This document shows positions 10,819-18,700 of a DNA stretch of 52,370 nucleotides, in pieces (position 1 is the stretch's first letter; each line of letters starts with the position of its first letter). Location: NCBI GenBank assembly GCA_902599655.1, contig CACKGC010000006.1, positions 1-52,370 on the forward strand, written 5' to 3'. The notes beneath the pieces were generated by a model, which saw only the letters and a list, made by a program, of their open reading frames with translations, was not told the origin of the DNA and did no database searches. This DNA comes from an uncultured Fidelibacterota bacterium (GTDB taxonomy: Bacteria > Fidelibacterota > Marinisomatia > Marinisomatales > Marinisomataceae). A program made the translations under genes and the position numbers.

Positions 10819-12052
10819 CTCTTAAGGCATCAATAGGATTTAGATTTGCTGCTGTTCTGGCTGGAATCAAGCCTGCTAAAACACCAATGAAAACGCAAAC
10901 AGTAAAGGTGTAAAATACAAGCAATAAGTCAAAACTTATTGGTAATGTTGCGCCATTAAAGTTTGGTATAGGAAAAGAAGCGAGTCCAAAAACGGTTAAT
11001 CGAATGAGCGCAATTCCAACTGATCCTCCAATAATTGCTATGGCCACTGCCTCGCTTAAAAATTGAGTTAATATATTGAAATTGGTTGCTCCCATTGCTT
11101 TTCTAAGGCCAATTTCTCTAGTTCTTTCTCTGACTGAAACAAACATTACGTTCATAATACCAATTGCAGAGACTACCAAAGAAATTCCTGTTACTAAAAA
11201 TCCCATTCCCGCTATTGCATTTTTCATTGTATTAAATTGTTCCATATATGCATCAGCTGAATTAACAGCAAAATTATCATCATCACCTGGAGGAATTTTT
11301 CTAGCAACACGCATAATCATTCCAACTTCCTCTTTTGCAAACGGAATATCTTCAGGACTGGTTTGTAAAACCAGTTCATCAAAACCCCATCTTGTAAGTA
11401 TTCTTTCAAATGTTGTTGAAGGCATAATAACTAAGTTATCCAATGTTCCACCTGGAACCATTCCTATACCTTGTTTTTTCAATTCACCAATAATTTCAAA
11501 AGTAACATTATTTAATCTTATTTTTTTACCAATAGGATCTTTTCCTTGAAAAAACCCGTCTCTTACAGTACCTCCAACAATGATAACTCTTCTTTGAAGA
11601 TCCCATTCATTTTGAGAGAAAAATCTTCCGTTCTCAATTTTTGTGCCACTTAACATATCTTGATAACTTGGGTATACTCCGTTCAATTGTACCCATGAGG
11701 CTTTATTTCCATAAGTTGCTCTAGTCCAAGTATTTTTTTTAATACTTACATCTGTAATGTATTCACTGTATTGGGTAATATACTCTAATGAAGATTCTTC
11801 AATTTTTGGACGGTTTCTATATTTCCACCAATCAAAATCAAAAGACCACGGCCACGTTCCAACATATACTTTATCATTACCATAATAATCCATTGATTTA
11901 GCGAATTCTTTATCAATACTTGAGACTGCTGCGGAAACTATACTTACAGTGAAAATACCTATTGTTAAGCCTGAAGCTGTTAAAATAACTCTAGTAAGAT
12001 TTGATCTAACAGAAAATAAACCTATGATAATATTTTTAAAAAAATTATTCAT
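10811..12052 (-). CDS. MacB-like ABC transporter permease (FtsX family), first permease of the efflux operon
   Basis: The 413-residue protein has the same plan as its downstream neighbour: N-terminal helix ([18 protein letters not shown]), periplasmic MacB_PCD domain rich in Trp/Tyr, three C-terminal helices and the loop [20 protein letters not shown] chose the ATG at 12052 over upstream ATGs at 12082 and 12070: it gives the 8-nt overlap ATGAATAA with the ATPase gene, the bases before it (AGAG) match those at the next junction, and the longer forms would overlap the ATPase by up to 38 nt. It differs clearly from its partner, so the pair is an old duplication or heterodimer rather than a recent copy. 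Confidence 0.87.
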   Translation of the reverse strand: MNNFFKNIIIGLFSVRSNLTRVILTASGLTIGIFTVSIVSAAVSSIDKEFAKSMDYYGNDKVYVGTWPWSFDFDWWKYRNRPKIEESSLEYITQYSEYITDVSIKKNTWTRATYGNKASWVQLNGVYPSYQDMLSGTKIENGRFFSQNEWDLQRRVIIVGGTVRDGFFQGKDPIGKKIRLNNVTFEIIGELKKQGIGMVPGGTLDNLVIMPSTTFERILTRWGFDELVLQTSPEDIPFAKEEVGMIMRVARKIPPGDDDNFAVNSADAYMEQFNTMKNAIAGMGFLVTGISLVVSAIGIMNVMFVSVRERTREIGLRKAMGATNFNILTQFLSEAVAIAIIGGSVGIALIRLTVFGLASFPIPNFNGATLPISFDLLLVFYTFTVCVFIGVLAGLIPARTAANLNPIDALRDE

Positions 12053-12734
12053 CTCTAGCAATTTTTCCATCAAAAATATCAATACGTCTTTTAGAAAGCT
12101 TTGCTACGGACTCTTCATGGGTCACCATAATAATTGTATTTCCATCCTTATGCAGTTTTGCAAAAAATTTCAAGATTTCGTTACCACTTTTTGAATCTAA
12201 ATTACCAGTAGGTTCATCAGCCAAAATGATTGAGGGCTTATTTACCAATGCTCTTGCAATAGCAACTCTTTGTCTTTGTCCTCCTGATAATTCATTAGGC
12301 TTGTGAGTCATTCTATCCTGCAAACCTACAATATGTAATGCCTCTTCTGCACGTTCTATCCTTTCTTTTCTTCCAAGTGAAGAATAAATCAAAGGAACCT
12401 CAACATTTTGCATAGCATTAAGTTTTGGAAGGAGATTAAAAGTTTGAAAAACAAAACCAATTTTTTCATTTCTAATATTGGCAAGCTGGTTATCATCCAT
12501 CTCAGAAATTAACTCATCTTTAAATTTATACTTTCCTTTAGTAGGGACATCTAAGCATCCAATAATATTCATTAATGTTGATTTTCCTGAACCTGAAGGT
12601 CCCATGATAGAAATGTAATCGTTATCATAAATGCTTAATGATACATTATCTAAAGCCTTAACAACCGTTTCACCTAAGTTGTAGATCTTAGATACGGACT
12701 GAATAGATATAATTTCTTTTTTGGACTTAGCCAC
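12045..12734 (-). CDS. ABC transporter ATP-binding protein (MacB/LolD type)
   Basis: The 229-residue ATPase has Walker [10 protein letters not shown] at 45-53, a Q-loop in [11 protein letters not shown], the signature [15 protein letters not shown], Walker [14 protein letters not shown] and the switch VTHE. TGNLDS after the DEP motif is typical of the MacB/LolD/FtsE subfamily, which works with FtsX-type permeases. It is a stand-alone version of the domain fused to the permease in MacB. The start is GTG, overlapping macA by 8 nt (GTGGCTAA). LolCDE would be an alternative identity, but the adjacent adaptor and TolC genes argue for tripartite efflux. Confidence 0.9.
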   Translation of the reverse strand: MAKSKKEIISIQSVSKIYNLGETVVKALDNVSLSIYDNDYISIMGPSGSGKSTLMNIIGCLDVPTKGKYKFKDELISEMDDNQLANIRNEKIGFVFQTFNLLPKLNAMQNVEVPLIYSSLGRKERIERAEEALHIVGLQDRMTHKPNELSGGQRQRVAIARALVNKPSIILADEPTGNLDSKSGNEILKFFAKLHKDGNTIIMVTHEESVAKLSKRRIDIFDGKIARDE

Positions 12735-13986
12735 GTTTACGACTTGGTCTAGAATTTTCTTTTACTTTAACAACAGCTCCATCATATAATTCTCTACTAA
12801 TAGCAATAAAACTACCTGTAACAATTGTCTCGTCTACTTCTAAGCCTGAGATAATTTCGTAATCTCTATCTCCAACAATACCTGCTTCAACAATACGTTG
12901 CTCAACAGTATTATCATCTTTCAAGACAAAAACGACGGTTGATTTTTTTTGCTTGCCTCCAAATTGCTTCCTATTGGACCACTGTGACTCTCCATTAACA
13001 CTAACTTCAGCAGAAAATCCTGATTTCTTTTCAGCGCTTTTGCCTGGTCTTGGAGTAGTTAATGCCTGAATTGGAATCGCAATAGCTCCTAGTCTTTCCT
13101 CTGTTATAATATCAACAGTAGCACTCATACCTGGTCTCATTCCATCAACTACTTCTAACATTTGCACTTTAACTTGAAAGTTTGTTACTTGTTGAGATGA
13201 ACCTCCGCTGGATGTAGTAGCAGCATATGCAACTTCTTTTACAAGGCCTTTAAATTTTTTGTTTTGGTATGCATCTACTTGAATTAAGGCTGTATCATTC
13301 AATGATATGTCAGCTATATCATTTTCATTTACATTAACATAGACTTCCATTTTAGATAAATCTGATAATTTCATCAAGACAGTTGGACTAAACATACCAC
13401 CTTGAGCTAAATCTCCTACTTCACCATCAATAAAAGTAATAGTTCCATCTTGTGGAGCAATTAATCTTAGCTTGGACAATGCATCTTCATCTTGAATTAA
13501 TCTAGATTGAGCACCATTATAAGCACTTAGTGCTGATGCATATGAGGAATTGGTAGTTTCCATTTCTTGATCAGATATAAGTCCTTGAGCATAAAGTTTT
13601 GATTGTCTTTCTTGCTGAGCTTTTCTTTGTTCAAGTTGAACTTTTGCTGCTTCAAGGCTTGCTCTAGAAGCTTCCGTAGCAGCTTTTTGTTGACGATCAT
13701 CTAATGACATCAAGAAATCACCTTTTTTCACAAAGTCTCCTTCTTTTACTGCGATTTCAGTAATGTAGGTAGTACTGTTTGCGCTAAGTTTAACTTCTGT
13801 TTCAGGAGTTAAAACTCCATCTGCTACCACTTTGCTAGAAAGATCTTTAGTCGAAACTTTTTGAACTGAAACTTCTAAAGTTCCATCATCATTATTTCCA
13901 TTAAAGAATGATAATCCTAGAACAATAATTACAAGTCCTAAAATTTTCATTTTATGTTGCATAATTTTATCAATTAAATTTTTCAC
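12727..13986 (-). CDS. MacA/HlyD-type periplasmic adaptor protein of a tripartite efflux pump
   Basis: This adaptor should link the inner-membrane ABC permeases to the TolC channel. The 419-residue protein has one N-terminal membrane anchor ([15 protein letters not shown]), the lipoyl half-motif [21 protein letters not shown], a coiled-coil hairpin around residues 100-165, the second lipoyl half ([20 protein letters not shown]) and a beta-barrel plus membrane-proximal C-terminus. A Lys/Ser-rich stretch around residues 310-340 looks like a flexible insert. The start is GTG with AAGGAG five bases upstream, one of the few strong ribosome-binding sites in the window. It lies 9 nt after tolC. Confidence 0.9.
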   Translation of the reverse strand: MKNLIDKIMQHKMKILGLVIIVLGLSFFNGNNDDGTLEVSVQKVSTKDLSSKVVADGVLTPETEVKLSANSTTYITEIAVKEGDFVKKGDFLMSLDDRQQKAATEASRASLEAAKVQLEQRKAQQERQSKLYAQGLISDQEMETTNSSYASALSAYNGAQSRLIQDEDALSKLRLIAPQDGTITFIDGEVGDLAQGGMFSPTVLMKLSDLSKMEVYVNVNENDIADISLNDTALIQVDAYQNKKFKGLVKEVAYAATTSSGGSSQQVTNFQVKVQMLEVVDGMRPGMSATVDIITEERLGAIAIPIQALTTPRPGKSAEKKSGFSAEVSVNGESQWSNRKQFGGKQKKSTVVFVLKDDNTVEQRIVEAGIVGDRDYEIISGLEVDETIVTGSFIAISRELYDGAVVKVKENSRPSRKRG

Positions 13987-13995
13987 AAATACTCC

Positions 13996-15264
13996 TTATT
14001 TATATTTTCTGTCTAAAGTTCCAATGATATTATCTAGTGTTGCCATTTGAATCGCAGCATCATACTTTGTTGTTACTAATGAAGAGCTGGCTTGAATAAC
14101 TGCTAATTGCGCATCAAGTAACTCAAGAATATCAGCAGATCCAAGCTCATATTTTTGTTCGGCTAATTTTAAATCTTCTTCTGCTGATAATAAAATTTCC
14201 TGTTGAATAGGAATTAACTCTTCGTAATTATTTAATCGATTTAATGAAGAGTAAAGTTCAACCTCAGCATCTTTTTTGGCAGTACCGAGTGAAGCTTCAC
14301 TTTTAGATAACTGTAATTTAGAAATTTTAACGTCATTCCTTTTTCTGAAACCATTAAAAAGAGGTATACTTAAAGTTAAATTTGCACTTTTAATGTAGTT
14401 ATCCTCAAAATATTGCTTAGTAATTTGATCGCTAGATGTAGCATTGTAACCAAGACTCATGCTTAAACTAGGTAAACTTGATGCCCATGATTGTTTCACG
14501 CCAATCTTTGCAGAGGTCACTCTTCTATCTAAAATATTTAAACTTGGGCTATTTAAAAGCATTAACTGATACGCTTCATCGAATGAAGGTATTATTAAGT
14601 TAATTTCTACTTTTTTAGGAAGACTTATCTTAGTATCTGTACCAATAAGACCCATGCTATTTCTTAAATTTTTAAAAGAGTTATTAAAACTAAGTTCTCT
14701 TGTAAGTAAGGTCGATTTAGCAGAACCATATCTCACCGTGGCTTTCAAATAGTCTGTTTTGCTCACTGCTCCAAGATCAAATCGCTGTTTAACCAAATCA
14801 AGTTGTCTTTTTGATAGGTTTAAATCTTCTTTAGCAATTTCATACAACTCTGAGTCTTTTAAATGTTGATAATAAAATGTATATACATTTAAAATTATTC
14901 TAGATGTTGTTTCTCTCTTCTGAATTTTAGTGATTTGATAAGAATTGTCGCTTTGACGAACAGAATTAACTTTTCCTCCAAAGTTGAATAAACTTTGAGA
15001 CAAGTTGACACCCCCGGAATATGATTCTGATCCTGTAATAATAGAGTTTCCATAAGTTGTTTCTCTATAAGAATTACTAGCACTTATTGATGGCAATAGT
15101 AATGCAGCTGATGAATTTCTATTCAACTGTGCAATTCTAACATCTTTTTCTGCATTAGTTATTGCAGACTTGTTTTCTAATGCAATTCTAACTGCCTCAT
15201 CAACACTTAAGGTTTGAGCGCTTATAATACTTAAAAGAATTATAAATAGTATTTTAGTCTTCAT
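13996..15264 (-). CDS. TolC-family outer membrane efflux protein
   Basis: The product should be the trimeric outer-membrane channel of the efflux system. From the ATG at 15264 the protein is 422 residues, beginning with a signal peptide (MKTKILFIILLSIISA, then Gln). Two outer-membrane-efflux repeats are visible: LSVDEAVRIALENKSAI early and LKLAEQKYELGSADILELLDAQ late, with heptad-rich helices between. An upstream in-frame start at 15348 exists but lies above the signal peptide; AAGGAG at 15274-15269 places the start at 15264. It is the first gene of the operon and sits behind the inverted repeats described separately. Confidence 0.9.
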   Translation of the reverse strand: MKTKILFIILLSIISAQTLSVDEAVRIALENKSAITNAEKDVRIAQLNRNSSAALLLPSISASNSYRETTYGNSIITGSESYSGGVNLSQSLFNFGGKVNSVRQSDNSYQITKIQKRETTSRIILNVYTFYYQHLKDSELYEIAKEDLNLSKRQLDLVKQRFDLGAVSKTDYLKATVRYGSAKSTLLTRELSFNNSFKNLRNSMGLIGTDTKISLPKKVEINLIIPSFDEAYQLMLLNSPSLNILDRRVTSAKIGVKQSWASSLPSLSMSLGYNATSSDQITKQYFEDNYIKSANLTLSIPLFNGFRKRNDVKISKLQLSKSEASLGTAKKDAEVELYSSLNRLNNYEELIPIQQEILLSAEEDLKLAEQKYELGSADILELLDAQLAVIQASSSLVTTKYDAAIQMATLDNIIGTLDRKYK

Positions 15265-15285
15265 TTTTCTCCTTGGTACTCTATA

Positions 15286-15300
15286 GACGTAATATACGTC
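15286..15300. promoter_or_regulatory. Operator-like palindrome GACGTA-N3-TACGTC before tolC
   Basis: A perfect 6-bp inverted repeat with a three-base centre lies 22 nt upstream of the chosen tolC start, between the predicted promoter region and the ribosome-binding site. It is richer in G and C than its surroundings. Its size and position suit a dimeric repressor site. No regulator gene is adjacent, so the protein is unknown. Confidence 0.45.
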
Positions 15301-15347
15301 GAAAAGTTTCCATTTTTTATTCCAATAAATATTCTCATTTAAGGACA

Positions 15348-15374
15348 TGTAAAGTACAGTTTACATTTTGTAAA
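15348..15374. promoter_or_regulatory. Three alternating TGTAAA/TTTACA half-sites upstream of tolC
   Basis: TGTAAA at 15348-15353, TTTACA at 15360-15365 and TGTAAA at 15369-15374 form two overlapping inverted repeats with spacers of 6 and 3 nt. They occupy the short gap between the cca stop and the tolC leader. On the minus strand the half-site at 15353-15348 reads TTTACA and could double as a -35 element, with a weak TATTTA 16 nt on. This suggests regulated expression of the efflux operon; the identity of any binding protein is unknown. Confidence 0.45.
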
Positions 15375-15380
15375 GCAAAG

Positions 15381-16802
15381 TTATTTTTTTTGTTGTTTAA
15401 TTTGATCCAAAAATGACATTGCGGAAGAATAATCGTTGCTAATTTCACCATTAATAATTGCGTCTTCTACCATAGTCTTGATTTTTCCAACCTCCTTACC
15501 AGGACCCAAATCAAACATTTTCATAATTTCATCTCCTCTTACTGGAGATTGAAATGCTTTAAGCTTATCTATTTCAATCACTTCATTCATTCTTTTTTCA
15601 ACTCTATCAAAATTGCCTAAATACTTTGTGATATTTTTGGGATTTTTTGTAGTAATATCAGCTCTACATAATTTCATTAAATCATCAATTTCTTCACCAG
15701 CATCAACAATTAATCTTCTAATTGCAGAATCAGTAACATCTTTTTTTGCTAAACTTATTGGCCTCAAATGCAATGCCGTAAGTTTTGCAATGTAATCCCT
15801 TGTTGAATTTGAAAATTTCATATGAGAAGATATGCCTTTTAACATTCTTGCTCCCACATCATCATGTCCATAAAATGTATATCCTTTAGACTTACTTAAT
15901 CTTCGTGTTTTAGGCTTAGCGATATCATGTACTAACGCAGCTAATCTTAAATCAAGCTTATCAGATAATTGTGCTGCATTATCAACAACTTCCAAAGTAT
16001 GATAGAAAATATCTTTGTGATGATATTCATTTGATTGATCAAGCCCATACATTACTGCAATTTCGGGAAATACAAATTCCATAAGACCGGCTTCTTGTAA
16101 AATATTTAATCCAATAGATGGTTTTTTGGTACCTAGAATTTTTAATAATTCATTTGTTTTTCTTTCTTGAGAAACTATTGTAATTCTCTCTGCATTATTT
16201 TTAATCGACTCTAAGCAACTTGGATCTATATCTAATGATAGTTTTGATGCAAAATATGCTGCTCTCATCATTCTCAGTGGATCATCTGAAAATGTTGTAT
16301 CAGAATCGAGAGGTGTTCTCAAAATTTTATTACTTAGATCCTCCATTCCATTGAATGGATCAAAAAATTCACCAAAATTTTCTTTATTCAATGATACAGC
16401 CATTGCATTTATTGTAAAATCTCTTCTTAATAAATCATCTTCAATATTAGACATTACAACTTCAGAAGGACTCCTGGAAGATTCATCATACTTCTCAAGT
16501 CTTGCTGAAGCTACCTCAATTTCATACTCTTTAAATGGAATTTTGGCAGTTGCAAATTTTTTAAAAGGAACGATTTTTGGAACGTTAATTTTTCTAGCTA
16601 ACTTTTCAGCAAAATCAATCCCGTCTCCCTCAACCATAATATCGACATCAATTGATTCTGCTAAAGGATTTAGCATTAAATCTCGAACACAGCCACCCAC
16701 TAAAAAAGCATTTATCTGAGTTTCATCGCTCAACTCAGATATAACTTTAGAAATCTTGGCTAATCTCTTATTTTGGTTAATTATGTCTTTAATTAATGTC
16801 AT
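15381..16802 (-). CDS. cca: CCA tRNA nucleotidyltransferase / poly(A) polymerase family with HD domain
   Basis: The enzyme adds or repairs the 3' CCA of tRNA. The class II nucleotidyltransferase head is clear: FLVGGCVRDLML at about 33-44, the metal-binding DVDIMVEG, RRDFTINAMAV, FFDPFNGMEDL and the DDPLRMMRAAYFASKL neck. An HD phosphohydrolase domain follows (YHHKDIFYHTLEVVDNA, LVHDIAKP) and ends in helices. At 473 residues it matches HD-containing bacterial CCA enzymes, which may repair CCA ends as well; a poly(A) polymerase role cannot be excluded from sequence. It is divergent from the porD-like gene with only 30 nt between the starts. Confidence 0.9.
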   Translation of the reverse strand: MTLIKDIINQNKRLAKISKVISELSDETQINAFLVGGCVRDLMLNPLAESIDVDIMVEGDGIDFAEKLARKINVPKIVPFKKFATAKIPFKEYEIEVASARLEKYDESSRSPSEVVMSNIEDDLLRRDFTINAMAVSLNKENFGEFFDPFNGMEDLSNKILRTPLDSDTTFSDDPLRMMRAAYFASKLSLDIDPSCLESIKNNAERITIVSQERKTNELLKILGTKKPSIGLNILQEAGLMEFVFPEIAVMYGLDQSNEYHHKDIFYHTLEVVDNAAQLSDKLDLRLAALVHDIAKPKTRRLSKSKGYTFYGHDDVGARMLKGISSHMKFSNSTRDYIAKLTALHLRPISLAKKDVTDSAIRRLIVDAGEEIDDLMKLCRADITTKNPKNITKYLGNFDRVEKRMNEVIEIDKLKAFQSPVRGDEIMKMFDLGPGKEVGKIKTMVEDAIINGEISNDYSSAMSFLDQIKQQKK

Positions 16803-16832
16803 TTTGTAAATTAAAAAATATATAGGTCTATT

Positions 16833-17702
16833 ATGCTAAGAAAACTAATTAAAATTTCCTTACCAATAAAAATTGTTAAATACATTATTGTTGTATTACT
16901 CTTTTCAGAATTAAATGCTCAGTTTAAAGAAGCAAATATAACTTTTGATGATCGACTTTTGAGAGATGATGAAAAATCCTCACTATTTAACTTAAAAAAT
17001 GCTATTCAAAGATTTTATGTAGACACTGTTTGGAATGACGAATATAGAGATTTAGAACTCAAGTTAAATATTCAAGTTATTTTTGAAGGTAATGCAAATA
17101 CTGGTAGCTCAGAATCTTTTCTAATACAGTCTTTATTTAGTAATAATATGGATTTACATTTTTTTGATAAAGGTTCTCAATTTTCGCTTAGTCAAAATTC
17201 TTCGCTTTACTATGATAGTGTATATTATGACCCCTTATCAAGTCTTCTTGGTTTTTATGGAAATATAATACTTGGCGCAGAATTAGATACATGGAGCTCT
17301 CTTGGTGGATCGCAGCATTATGAAAAAGCTAGAAGTATAGCTGTACGTGCAAGTTCATCAAATTTTTCCAGAGGATGGGAGCAAAGATTACTCTTAATTA
17401 ATCTATTAACAGATAATGTAGGTTTGAGAAAACTTCGTTTTTCAACATACTTATCATATGAACTTTTTGAAAATGGTAACATTGATGAATGTATATTAGC
17501 ATTAGATGAATTGATTAATAATCTTGATGAGATATTTAATAATTATTCACAAGAAAACTATACCAACATGTTTATGAAATATCATGGACCTAAAATTGGA
17601 GAAATAATGGAAAAATTAGGTCAAAAAGAGATGTTATTAGAACTTCAAGACTTAGACTCTCAAAGATCAAATATATATAAAGAATTTTATTCAAATATTT
17701 GA
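16833..17702 (+). CDS. porD: DUF4835 / PorD-like protein, type IX secretion associated
   Basis: The 289-residue protein has an N-terminal signal sequence ending ELNA before Gln. It matches my memory of the DUF4835 (PorD) pattern: an early 'LKNAIQRFYVDTVWND' segment, a central 'YDPLSSLLGFYGNIILGAEL' followed by 'WSSLGGSQHYEKARSIA', a 'GWEQRLLLINLL' stretch, and a charged C-terminus. In Bacteroidota this family is linked to type IX secretion and gliding, with no enzymatic role known. No other type IX gene is nearby. It is flanked by cca (divergent) and a glycosyltransferase (stop codons overlapping by 16 nt). The family call comes from pattern memory, not a search. Confidence 0.7.
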   Translation: MLRKLIKISLPIKIVKYIIVVLLFSELNAQFKEANITFDDRLLRDDEKSSLFNLKNAIQRFYVDTVWNDEYRDLELKLNIQVIFEGNANTGSSESFLIQSLFSNNMDLHFFDKGSQFSLSQNSSLYYDSVYYDPLSSLLGFYGNIILGAELDTWSSLGGSQHYEKARSIAVRASSSNFSRGWEQRLLLINLLTDNVGLRKLRFSTYLSYELFENGNIDECILALDELINNLDEIFNNYSQENYTNMFMKYHGPKIGEIMEKLGQKEMLLELQDLDSQRSNIYKEFYSNI

Positions 17703-18700
17703 TTGAAATATTTTTTACGCTTAAAAAAATAATCAATAGCTACACTACCATTATAAATTAAATCAAGATTCTTATGTCTTAAATCATTGTTCTTTCTCAC
17801 ATTTACAATAACTCTCAAATTATAGATTAACCAAAAATGAGAATAAAAAATCGCTAAAAATCTTTTAAAATCTAGAGTAAAGATAGAATAGATAGCTGCC
17901 ATTTGATCTAAAATGAATCTCTTTATAATTAAAATTCCTTTTTCAAATGATGGAGAATTTTTAATAAATAAAATCCATGAGTTTCTATGATTTAAGTAAT
18001 GTGATTTAAATGAATTTTGTTTTATAGTTTGCTTTCCGTAATGAAAAACAACTGAAGTTGGTACATTCCATATCCCCCAACCTAGCGCTTGAAGTCTCCA
18101 GCATAAATCTATCTCTTCCATGTAAGCAAAGAAAATGTTGTCAAAAAAATTTAATTCATGTAATAATTCTTTTCTTATTATAAAAGCTGCACCAGAAGCC
18201 CAAAAAATTTTCTTAGCACTGTCATGTTGATTTAAGTCTTTTTCAAGCGTATTGAATAATCTTCCTCTAACGAAAGGGAAGCAATATTTATCAATATAGC
18301 CACCAGCTCCACCAGCATAATCAAATGTATCTTTATCTATTGCATTTAGAATTTTAGGCTGAGCTGCACCCGCATGAGGATTTTTATCTAAAAAATTGAT
18401 TAACTCTTCTATCCAGTTTTTTGTGTGCAATGTATCGTTATTGAGAAAAATAACATATTCACCCATGGCTTTTTTTGCTCCAAAGTTGCAACCTCCACTA
18501 TATCCTAGATTTTTTTTTGATTTTAATAAATGAATGGATGGAAATTGAATTTTAGCTTCATCCGCTGATCCGTCATTTGAATGATTATCTACAACAATAA
18601 CCTCAAAACTATCAATAGAAATATTATCAAATAATGATTCTAAGCAATCAAAAAGTAGCTTTTTACCATTATGGTGAGGGATGATAATTGATAATTTCAT
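17687..18700 (-). CDS. Family 2 glycosyltransferase (rhamnosyltransferase-like)
   Basis: The 337-residue GT-A protein opens with LSIIIPHHNGKKLLFDCLESL, followed by VIVVDNHSNDGSAD, NLGYSGGCNFGAKKA and the metal-binding LNNDT (DxD equivalent). WASGAAFIIRKELL and EEIDLCWRLQALGW follow, the acceptor and catalytic-base region of WbbL-type enzymes. The C-terminal third is basic and probably membrane-associated. Donor and acceptor cannot be deduced. It starts within the stop of the DUF2723 gene (TAATG), which suggests co-expression and perhaps action on the same glycan. Confidence 0.88.
   Translation of the reverse strand: MKLSIIIPHHNGKKLLFDCLESLFDNISIDSFEVIVVDNHSNDGSADEAKIQFPSIHLLKSKKNLGYSGGCNFGAKKAMGEYVIFLNNDTLHTKNWIEELINFLDKNPHAGAAQPKILNAIDKDTFDYAGGAGGYIDKYCFPFVRGRLFNTLEKDLNQHDSAKKIFWASGAAFIIRKELLHELNFFDNIFFAYMEEIDLCWRLQALGWGIWNVPTSVVFHYGKQTIKQNSFKSHYLNHRNSWILFIKNSPSFEKGILIIKRFILDQMAAIYSIFTLDFKRFLAIFYSHFWLIYNLRVIVNVRKNNDLRHKNLDLIYNGSVAIDYFFKRKKYFNQIFE
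17693..17716. terminator. Possible AT-only terminator hairpin between convergent genes
   Basis: AAATATTT at 17693-17700, a five-base loop and a second AAATATTT at 17706-17713 can form an 8-bp stem, with T residues following on the plus strand. It sits at the overlapping ends of the porD-like and glycosyltransferase genes. The stem has no G-C pair, so it would be weak, and chance is a real alternative in DNA this AT-rich. Confidence 0.25.

Noticed and set aside
11076-11549. 157-codon open frame on the plus strand
   Set aside because: It lies antisense within a clear FtsX-type permease gene, and its translation has no recognisable family pattern; it mirrors the permease codons.
15265-15348. 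Extended tolC start at 15348
   Set aside because: It would place 28 charged residues before a normal signal peptide, while a strong AAGGAG precedes 15264.
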